Below are positions 58,604 through 64,000 of a stretch of 64,000 nucleotides of DNA, in pieces. The notes beneath the pieces are model-generated. The model had not been told where the DNA came from. It searched no databases and worked only from the letters and a program-made list of their open reading frames with translations. The stretch's first letter is position 1, and each line of letters starts with the position of its first letter. Origin of the DNA: Hyphomicrobiales bacterium (GTDB taxonomy: Bacteria; Pseudomonadota; Alphaproteobacteria; Rhizobiales; JACESI01); NCBI GenBank assembly GCA_039989895.1, contig JBDXGY010000006.1, positions 682,001 to 746,000 on the forward strand. The letters are read 5' to 3'. The position numbers and the translations under genes are program-made.

Positions 58604-60010
58604 TTATTCCCCCGCCCCTATTGCTAGTGCTGCCTCACGCACACGATCGCGCACCACTTTACCACGGTCATTACGTGGTATTTCATCAAGTAAGAAAAGT
58701 TTTGAAGGCACAGCTTCCGCTCGACATCTTTCACGGCACCACTCAAGGATCGATTGCACATTGGCTTCTTCATTGAATACAATTGCCGCTGCCACGGCTT
58801 CTCCTGCGATAGGGTCTTCTATGCTAAAGGCGCAAGCCTCATTGATAGCGGGATGACGTTCAAGCAGCAAATCAATTTCTTCAGCGGGAATTTTGACGCC
58901 GCCGCGATTGATTTCGTGTTTGATGCGACCAATCAGCGTTAAGCAGCCCTCAGCATCAAGGCGGCCAATATCACCTGTGCGGAACCAAGAGTCGTGAAAT
59001 GCTGCCTGTGTCGCTTCTTCCATTCCCAGATACCCTGTCATCATTGATGGCGTGGAGATAAGCACCTCGCCCGTCCCTTCTTGTGTAACTTTATTGTTTT
59101 GATCTAGTAATGCCAATGAACCACCCCAAGGCTGACCTACCAAACCATCCGCTAAGTTTTCATCTTCAAGACAAGCGCCACCAATCCAGTTCGCCGTTTC
59201 TGTCATGCCATACATATTAAACACCTTTTGAGTGCCGGTCCATTCAGCGATCGCTTGCCAGTTTTCTATAGAAAGCGGTGCAGAGCCAACATGGACACGC
59301 TGCATGGCATGGTGTGGGCGCGATGATAACCGCATAGCTATTTTCCAATATGATGGCGTTGAACTCATGAAAGTAAAACGATGCTCATCAATCAAGGGGC
59401 CAAAGCTTGCCATCTCTTGTATGCTGGGCTGAGGCCAAAGATGCAACGTTCCGCCAGCGGCCATCACAGTAAAAATATTGCCGATAAGCCCATGTCCAAA
59501 ATGAAGTGGCAGAACACATAAAGAGCGCGCAAGAGTATCAGCACCAATGGCCGCGATATTAAGTGCAATGCGCGCCGCTAAGCTTTGTTGAGTGTGAACA
59601 ATACCCTTGGGCTGGCCTGTGGTGCCAGAGGTCATAAGTGTCAAGGCAGCCTCATTAATACCCAGCGGCTCATAGGTATGACACGCCCCACCCTTTATCG
59701 GGACTAGTGGTGTATCATCCAACAGATGAGATGCATTGGTCGCGCGCATGACATTGTCACGCTCTTCTTGCGTGATAGAGGGATTGATAGCAACAGCCAT
59801 CGCACCCACTTGCCATAGGGCAAAAATATCAAGCAGATAATCGAGAGGTGCTGTGCGCGCGACTATCGCGCATTGCCCGTTACCAAGACCAGAGCGATGC
59901 AACACATCTGCCCGCGCTTTGATGTTTTTCTTAAATTTAGACAAGTCGATTGTTTTGTCTAAACGTTGATCGATGAGGTTGGCTTGATTATTAAAAAGAG
60001 AAAGTAACAT
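58604..60010 (-). CDS. AMP-dependent acyl/aminoacyl ligase
   Basis: 468 residues. ANL-superfamily adenylating enzyme: P-loop LTLMTSGTTGQPKGIVHT (residues 124-140), FNMYGMTETANW, SWFRTGDIGRLDAEGCLTLIGR, and the C-terminal catalytic Lys in RNDRGKVVRD (about residue 451). It should activate a carboxylic acid as AMP-ester and load it on the carrier protein encoded two genes downstream. The acid is unknown; the short N-terminus is usual for carrier-loading ligases. First gene of its run, divergent from the precursor-like peptide gene. Confidence 0.92.
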   Translation of the reverse strand: MLLSLFNNQANLIDQRLDKTIDLSKFKKNIKARADVLHRSGLGNGQCAIVARTAPLDYLLDIFALWQVGAMAVAINPSITQEERDNVMRATNASHLLDDTPLVPIKGGACHTYEPLGINEAALTLMTSGTTGQPKGIVHTQQSLAARIALNIAAIGADTLARSLCVLPLHFGHGLIGNIFTVMAAGGTLHLWPQPSIQEMASFGPLIDEHRFTFMSSTPSYWKIAMRLSSRPHHAMQRVHVGSAPLSIENWQAIAEWTGTQKVFNMYGMTETANWIGGACLEDENLADGLVGQPWGGSLALLDQNNKVTQEGTGEVLISTPSMMTGYLGMEEATQAAFHDSWFRTGDIGRLDAEGCLTLIGRIKHEINRGGVKIPAEEIDLLLERHPAINEACAFSIEDPIAGEAVAAAIVFNEEANVQSILEWCRERCRAEAVPSKLFLLDEIPRNDRGKVVRDRVREAALAIGAGE

Positions 60011-60060
60011 TGTTTGAAAATTTCACTGGACCTGACGATTGCAGCTCCCCATTTTTTGCA

Positions 60061-60080
60061 TTAATAATATATATTATTAA
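60061..60080. promoter_or_regulatory. perfect 20-bp palindrome between ligase and precursor genes
   Basis: TTAATAATAT followed by its exact complement ATATTATTAA, placed in the divergent promoter region 51 bases upstream of the ligase start and 14 bases before the precursor -35 box. A candidate operator, though an AT-rich palindrome can arise by chance. Confidence 0.45.
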
Positions 60081-60093
60081 CTTAATATCAGTT

Positions 60094-60122
60094 TTGACAT
60101 ATTGTATTATTATGTGTAACAA
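60094..60122 (+). promoter_or_regulatory. promoter of the precursor-like peptide gene
   Basis: Consensus -35 TTGACA, exactly 17 bases, then TAACAA. It lies 37 bases before the ribosome-site and ATG of the 43-residue peptide. Confidence 0.65.
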
Positions 60123-60159
60123 AGCATTATGTAAATGGTATTGTATAAGGGGAAATCTG

Positions 60160-60291
60160 ATGAATACAAAAATTAAAAAAGCATATGCTAAACCAAGCAT
60201 TGAAAAACGCGTAAAAATTTCAACGGTAGTTTCAGCGTTAGATTCAGATGCAAGAGTTGTAGCTAAACCTCTTGCTATAGCGAGTGCTTAA
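60160..60291 (+). CDS. 43-residue RiPP precursor-like peptide
   Basis: ATG at 60160 is preceded by AAGGGG at a good seven-to-eight-base spacing; an earlier in-frame start is not supported. The N-terminal half holds Y9-x-x-P12-x-I14, matching the YxxPxL leader motif that PqqD-like (RRE) proteins bind in lasso-type systems; the Gly and Thr usual further on are not in place. A possible core is residues 24-43 (VSALDSDARV then VAKPLAIASA), with Asp 28 and 30, one Lys 36 and Ser 42 next to the C-terminus. It sits between the two enzyme operons on the opposite strand with its own promoter and terminator. Being a RiPP precursor is inference. Confidence 0.7.
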   Translation: MNTKIKKAYAKPSIEKRVKISTVVSALDSDARVVAKPLAIASA

Positions 60292-60334
60292 TTAATCCCA
60301 GCTTCGCCTTATAAAATAAGAGATAATTTATATT

Positions 60335-60361
60335 ATCCGCCGTTTTTCGGCGGATTTTTTT
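60335..60361 (+). terminator. strong terminator after the precursor-like peptide gene
   Basis: ATCCGCCG and CGGCGGAT form a perfect 8-bp GC-rich stem with loop TTTTT, followed by a T-run. It lies 43 bases past the peptide stop and also ends transcription before the kinase gene on the other strand. Confidence 0.9.
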
Positions 60362-60417
60362 ATTCTCTGTAAAATTAAACGCGGTTGGGCTAAACAATTC
60401 TAACAGTCAATATATCG

Positions 60418-61401
60418 CTATAGTTCTTTGATATCACGCGCGACTGTTTCAATATCTAAAAGACCTTCGCCAATCGTCACACTATAAGCTGGAACGCTAT
60501 CCACAAGATCAGCCAGCATAGTGAAACGGTTTGCCTGCAAGGATGTTAGCCCAGTGGGTGAACCACGAACATTATCTTCGGTAAGATGAACCAACATATC
60601 GGTAGCTTCTATCGGCTCAATTGCTGCCTTTTCACCACGCTTCAAATGGATAAGAGCCGTTACCGGCAAGGTAGAATTTTCAATATCAATCTTAGATGCA
60701 ATATCTCGTCGAGGTACCATCTGTTCTTCATTTTCATTCCATTTTGGCTCTAGTTCTAGCCATGGCAACATTTCTGCCGTTTTGCGATGCACGTTGAGCC
60801 ATCGAGGTAAACCCCAAGCGACGAGACCATCAGCCTCGCGCCGCAGCACCATAACATCGTCTGCGGCAAATTTTAGTCCACATTTTGCCAGCGCCAATGA
60901 CGTGGTTGTCTTGCCTGTGTTACTCGCGGCAGAAATCAAAATCATTCCTTTATCATCAGGTAAAGCGAGCCCAGCCGCATGAACGACCTGTTGATCTTCT
61001 CGGTCTAGTGCATATTCAATGATGATCGGCACCATGCAACCTTGAGCGCGTATTCTGTGGTTATGTGCAACAACAATTTCCGCCCGTCGTCCTTCAACAT
61101 CAATCATCATGCGTGCTTCACCGGGAAACGACAGAAAATATGTCTCTCCCCTGCGAGCAAATTCGCATTCTCCTTCAGTCTGCATTTTCCCTTGAAACAG
61201 TAATTCGCAATCAGCAGGGTGTGGTTTTGTTTCGCCTATACGAATACTAACTTCGAATGTGCTAACTGGAGTGAGTTTTGATGTATTTAGCCAGCGTCGC
61301 TCTTCAAGAAAGTTATTGAACCCAATAAGTAGATCTTCATATTCTGCTTCAACACGGATCTGCGTGGGGCCAAGATCATAGATGTGGTTTGCCATCTTCA
61401 T
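60418..61401 (-). CDS. HprK-related Ser/Thr-type kinase
   Basis: 327 residues. The C-terminal half carries the HPr-kinase-type P-loop ISAASNTGKTTTSLAL (Lys 164), a preceding VVHAAGLAL His, and the Asp pair in LKFAADDVMVL, as in HprK and the lasso-peptide kinase family. The N-terminal half is family-specific. In known lasso clusters such kinases phosphorylate the precursor's C-terminal Ser; here Ser 42 of the peptide is next to last. It starts inside the B2 gene's stop (ATGA overlap), so the two are translated together. Confidence 0.9.
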   Translation of the reverse strand: MKMANHIYDLGPTQIRVEAEYEDLLIGFNNFLEERRWLNTSKLTPVSTFEVSIRIGETKPHPADCELLFQGKMQTEGECEFARRGETYFLSFPGEARMMIDVEGRRAEIVVAHNHRIRAQGCMVPIIIEYALDREDQQVVHAAGLALPDDKGMILISAASNTGKTTTSLALAKCGLKFAADDVMVLRREADGLVAWGLPRWLNVHRKTAEMLPWLELEPKWNENEEQMVPRRDIASKIDIENSTLPVTALIHLKRGEKAAIEPIEATDMLVHLTEDNVRGSPTGLTSLQANRFTMLADLVDSVPAYSVTIGEGLLDIETVARDIKEL

Positions 61402-61868
61402 TTGGCCTTATGGTCTGCATGGACATGTACTTCGATATAGGGAATATCGGATTCACCAATCACCGTTTTACCATCGAGAGTCACCCAACAATGGGCCTTC
61501 ACTTTCTCGTTCGTCACAACATCAGGTTCCACACCAAAATGGAGTTGCGGTTGGTGGCCTGTATGAAGGAGATAGCGATAGGTAAGCAAGCCTTGGCGAA
61601 AACAGCGACGATCACGCATCAACCACGGGCGGCGTGTCGTGCGGCGCACAGCTTTTACGATGTAGGCTGGCGATAAATTTTTGAAATGAAACATTCTTGG
61701 CGTCGGCTGTGCTAATTTAAGAGCCTGCTGCAGCTGCTTACCTCTCACCTGAAAAGGAAGTAAGCGAGCATGAAGCCACATCTCGCATCGTAATAAAAAA
61801 CGAGCTAAACCAGCAGGTTTATCGCGACGATGGATCGCACTATAATCGGTCTTCGTTTGCGAGGACAT
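61398..61868 (-). CDS. lasso-type B2 transglutaminase-like cysteine protease
   Basis: 156 residues. The C-terminal half has the B2 protease pattern: MRDRRCFRQGLL with Cys 89, LHFGVEPDV, and KAHCWVTLDGKTVIGE with His 126 and Asp 132, completing a Cys-His-Asp triad. In lasso systems B2 removes the leader peptide bound by the RRE partner. The gene follows the PqqD-like gene by 18 bases and overlaps the kinase gene, so the three form one operon. Confidence 0.92.
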   Translation of the reverse strand: MSSQTKTDYSAIHRRDKPAGLARFLLRCEMWLHARLLPFQVRGKQLQQALKLAQPTPRMFHFKNLSPAYIVKAVRRTTRRPWLMRDRRCFRQGLLTYRYLLHTGHQPQLHFGVEPDVVTNEKVKAHCWVTLDGKTVIGESDIPYIEVHVHADHKAK

Positions 61869-61886
61869 TGCTATAATACCAGCCTA

Positions 61887-62168
61887 TTAGACAATGCGTA
61901 AAATTCCTTCTTCGATCAGGTTCTCAGCAATCTCGATAACATCAGTTGTGGCGGTTTCTTTTGTGATATCAAATTCTTCACATAAAAGATCAACCATATC
62001 GCCAATACTTCGCTGCTTGCTCATGTCGCGTAATATAGTTTCAGATGTCTCGTTGCAGGTATAAAGTTGCCCGCTATCAGCTAGAAGAATAACCGCTCCC
62101 TCCCCAACAGAACGCATGCTGGCGACCTGCTCGAACTCTAAAATTGTACTATGTGTAATTTTACTCAT
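61887..62168 (-). CDS. PqqD-like peptide chaperone (RRE, B1-type)
   Basis: 93 residues. PqqD fold: ILEFEQVASMRSVGEGAVILLADSGQLYTCNETSETILRDM, then the helix-rich SIGDMVDLLCEEFDITKETATTDVIEIAENLIEEGIL. PqqD-like proteins bind the leader of a ribosomal peptide and present it to modifying enzymes or a protease. It begins the operon PqqD-B2-kinase; the 147 bases upstream separate it from copD and can hold a promoter. It has no nitrogenous-quinone (pqq) partners nearby. Confidence 0.92.
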   Translation of the reverse strand: MSKITHSTILEFEQVASMRSVGEGAVILLADSGQLYTCNETSETILRDMSKQRSIGDMVDLLCEEFDITKETATTDVIEIAENLIEEGILRIV

Positions 62169-62315
62169 TCTTACTATCCATTTATTCTGGCTATAATTCC
62201 GTAAGCACTAAAAGGCTTAAATAGGTTCTTACTACAATAGCCATCTAATATGACTTAATTACTAGTGAGCATGCAACTTTATCTGCGTAATTGAAAATCT
62301 CCGCTCTTTTAGCAC

Positions 62316-63188
62316 TTATTTAGGCGGGGTTATTGCTGATGTTAAAACAGAAATAATAAACAAGATAATGAAGAATGAAAACACCTCAAAACGTATAGAT
62401 AATTGAAGGTGTCTTGCTGCTTGCTCATCTGCTTTTAGTAATGATGGCACAAGAACTAGTTTGTTAAGCGCAGCAAGACCGAGAAGAAGGCAGACGACGC
62501 TGATCTTTCCAATCAAAACCCACCCATAAAGTGAACCAAATAAAGCCTGAAAATTTCCGACAAGCATGACGGAAAATATAACGCCAGTGACGATCAAAAC
62601 AGGCACGATATATTGTGCCTGTTTACCAAACCGGCGAGCGAGCAGACCAGCCATTGGTCTGGTATCAATGGAGCTCGCCAATCGATGAAGCGGCCACAGC
62701 CCCCCTATCCAATAACTGACCGCTAGAAGATGTAGGGTAAGAAAGCTGCTAAGCCACATTGCTTGTTCGGTCGCATGACCAACAAGCGCGAAAGACAGCG
62801 CCACCATAAAAGCACCAATTGGTATGAGTATTAAGCGTGTTGAAATGAAAAAGACTGCGCCTATCAAAATAAGTAAACCAACAGCTCGGATAAATGTGGA
62901 AGTCCCCGATGGTCCTTGCACAACAAGCTGCAACATTTCACGATCCATCATGCCAATAATGCCACTATCCAACATCTGCCCGGCTTGAACCGGTATGCTA
63001 ATAGCGGTTGTAACAAGCGCAATCAGACACATTGTAATAGTGATATTGAGAAGGTTTTTTTGTAGAGTGTTTAGCGTGGGCTGCACCATAATAATAAACA
63101 GCATCGAGCCGATCGCCATGAAGGAGCTTATATAAACAATAAGTTTGAGTAAAACTGCAGTGGTGAGCCAGATATCCCACATCAGCAT
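62316..63188 (-). CDS. copD: CopD family copper-transport membrane protein
   Basis: 290 residues, eight or so membrane helices. VGHATEQAMWLSSFLTLHLLAVSYWIGGLWPLHRL holds the conserved His residues and Trp-Ile-Gly-Gly of CopD, and the C-terminal FEVFSFFIILFIISVLTSAITPPK is typical. It starts six bases after copC. CopC and CopD together move copper from periplasm to cytoplasm or give copper tolerance. Unlinked in function to the RiPP-like cassette as far as visible. Confidence 0.9.
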   Translation of the reverse strand: MLMWDIWLTTAVLLKLIVYISSFMAIGSMLFIIMVQPTLNTLQKNLLNITITMCLIALVTTAISIPVQAGQMLDSGIIGMMDREMLQLVVQGPSGTSTFIRAVGLLILIGAVFFISTRLILIPIGAFMVALSFALVGHATEQAMWLSSFLTLHLLAVSYWIGGLWPLHRLASSIDTRPMAGLLARRFGKQAQYIVPVLIVTGVIFSVMLVGNFQALFGSLYGWVLIGKISVVCLLLGLAALNKLVLVPSLLKADEQAARHLQLSIRFEVFSFFIILFIISVLTSAITPPK

Positions 63189-63194
63189 AGTCTA

Positions 63195-63557
63195 TTATTC
63201 TCCCGTTACTTTAAAAGAAAATGCCCCATTTACTGGGTGTCCATCATGTCCTAAAGCACGCCATATAATTTGATAATCACCAGCGCCCACCATATCGGTG
63301 GCCAGCTTTATTGTTGTGACAAATTCTTTCGTAGGGATTTTAAGATTAACGGATTGCGAGCTGGCATCAGTTTTGTGGGTCAACAAGACTTTGGTAACAC
63401 GGGCAGGTTCTATAAATGTCAAAGCAACAGCATCTGGAGCCTTGTTCAAAATTGCACCCGCCTCAGGAATTGTCATCTTGGTTGACGAATGAGCATGTAC
63501 TGCGCTCACTGAACCAAGCAATAAAATGCATACAAGACAAATATGCTTCATCAACAT
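63195..63557 (-). CDS. copC: CopC family periplasmic copper-binding protein
   Basis: 120 residues from the ATG at 63557 (AAGGA seven bases before it). Signal peptide is cut at VHA|HSS, which puts a His at the mature N-terminus, the known Cu(II) ligand. The C-terminal GHDGHPVNGAFSFKV supplies the Asp and His ligands. Length and the immunoglobulin-like pattern ALTFIEPARVTKVLL fit CopC. Paired with copD. Confidence 0.92.
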   Translation of the reverse strand: MLMKHICLVCILLLGSVSAVHAHSSTKMTIPEAGAILNKAPDAVALTFIEPARVTKVLLTHKTDASSQSVNLKIPTKEFVTTIKLATDMVGAGDYQIIWRALGHDGHPVNGAFSFKVTGE

Positions 63558-63578
63558 CAATCAATCCTTGTGTGGGCG

Positions 63579-64000
63579 CTAGCTCGACCTGCTTTTTGTT
63601 GTTAGCTGCATTATAATATCAGCAGCTTTTTCATCAGATGAAACACCTTCTTCTAACGCCATTTTTTCTCGCAAAACTTTAAAGGCCTCTAGCTGTGTAT
63701 GCCGCTCTGGTGTGTCATCTAAAAGCCGATTTAAAGCACGATATAATTTGCCCGGATGAAGATCTACATCTATATATTCAGGCACTATGGGATAATCGAT
63801 AATCAGGTTCACTAAATTTGTCGACCACGTCGTCATAAGGAAGCGTAACTTGCTTGCTATTGGATCGAGCTTATAGGTGGCAAGCATGGGAATATTAGCT
63901 AAACCCAACTCTAGGCAGACCGTGCCTGATGCTGCCAAGGCTGCCGATGCTTTGTTAAAAGCTGCTTTTTTTTCATCTTCTCCAGAGGCAATTCGAACCG
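63579..64000 (-). CDS. lpxB: lipid-A-disaccharide synthase, C-terminal part
   Basis: The frame is open to the window edge, so the N-terminal part is missing. Conserved C-terminal features: ASAALAASGTVCLELGLANIP, the donor-site Glu, LVNLIIDYPIVPEYI, and a helical end. LpxB joins UDP-2,3-diacylglucosamine and lipid X to make lipid A disaccharide. It precedes copC on the minus strand. In many rhizobia lpxB lies next to gltA; here gltA is about 57 kb away. Confidence 0.9.
   Translation of the reverse strand, partial: VRIASGEDEKKAAFNKASAALAASGTVCLELGLANIPMLATYKLDPIASKLRFLMTTWSTNLVNLIIDYPIVPEYIDVDLHPGKLYRALNRLLDDTPERHTQLEAFKVLREKMALEEGVSSDEKAADIIMQLTTKSRSS

Noticed and set aside
60010-60159. Longer precursor peptide starting 50 codons upstream
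   Set aside because: The upstream frame overlaps the ligase start and the promoter, and has no ribosome site; the ATG at 60160 does.
56812-62168. A standard lasso-peptide cluster
   Set aside because: B1, B2, kinase and nucleotidyltransferase are present but there is no asparagine-synthetase-like cyclase, and the peptide lacks the typical Gly and Thr leader positions and a Gly/Cys core start.
62316-63557. copC and copD as part of the RiPP-like cassette
   Set aside because: They are separated from the PqqD-like gene by 147 bases and have a plain copper-handling identity.

Overview
The window looks like chromosomal DNA of an alphaproteobacterium, most likely of the order Hyphomicrobiales (Rhizobiales), with a moderate to low GC content. 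The main signs are a GTTC-N7-GTTC LexA box in front of lexA (the alphaproteobacterial SOS operator), the blocks gltX-comEC-lexA and metG-holB-tmk-dac-rlpA-tRNA-Ser, and the protein styles seen. Species cannot be named from the sequence. No rRNA, CRISPR array or intact insertion sequence was seen, and there is one tRNA gene.

Layout. 1-2.6 kb: the end of queA and tgt (queuosine in tRNA), then two tandem paralogous genes for tiny secreted proteins. Each has the same putative promoter, the same 5' hairpin and its own terminator. 2.6-10.9 kb: housekeeping genes nadE, gltA, gltX, comEC and lexA.

11-48 kb: a large polysaccharide locus made of blocks in alternating orientation. It holds a 5'-truncated UDP-glucuronate decarboxylase gene, gmd-fcl (GDP-fucose), and an export set (CpsB-type phosphatase, OPX lipoprotein, BY-kinase, TPR-like protein, polymerase/ligase). 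It also holds a PglF/PglE/PglD/PglC-like set for a 2,4-diamino-trideoxy sugar and its transfer to lipid, two unusual oxidoreductases, and a GT4 / heparinase / bi-domain dehydrogenase trio. A WbpA-B-D-E-like set (UDP-GlcNAc3NAcA), Wzy, Wzx, an acetyltransferase, a GT4 and wecC-wecB (UDP-ManNAcA) complete it. The gene content suggests an acidic, amino-sugar-rich surface polysaccharide, perhaps two of them because there are two polymerase-like proteins.

48-56.7 kb: a second housekeeping block, all on the minus strand (MBL hydrolase, tatD, metG, holB, tmk, a D,D-carboxypeptidase, rlpA), then a small secreted protein and tRNA-Ser(UGA).

56.8-62.2 kb: the most interesting region. It is a RiPP-like cassette with a PqqD-like leader-binding protein, a lasso-type B2 Cys protease, an HprK-related kinase, a nucleotidyltransferase, and an acyl-type module (AMP-ligase, carrier protein, GNAT). 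A 43-residue precursor-like peptide lies between the two operons on the opposite strand, with its own promoter and terminator. The peptide carries a lasso-leader-like YxxPxI motif, but no lasso cyclase is present. The product may therefore be a phosphorylated and/or acylated peptide of a kind I do not recognise.

62.3-64 kb: copC-copD-like copper genes and the 3' part of lpxB.
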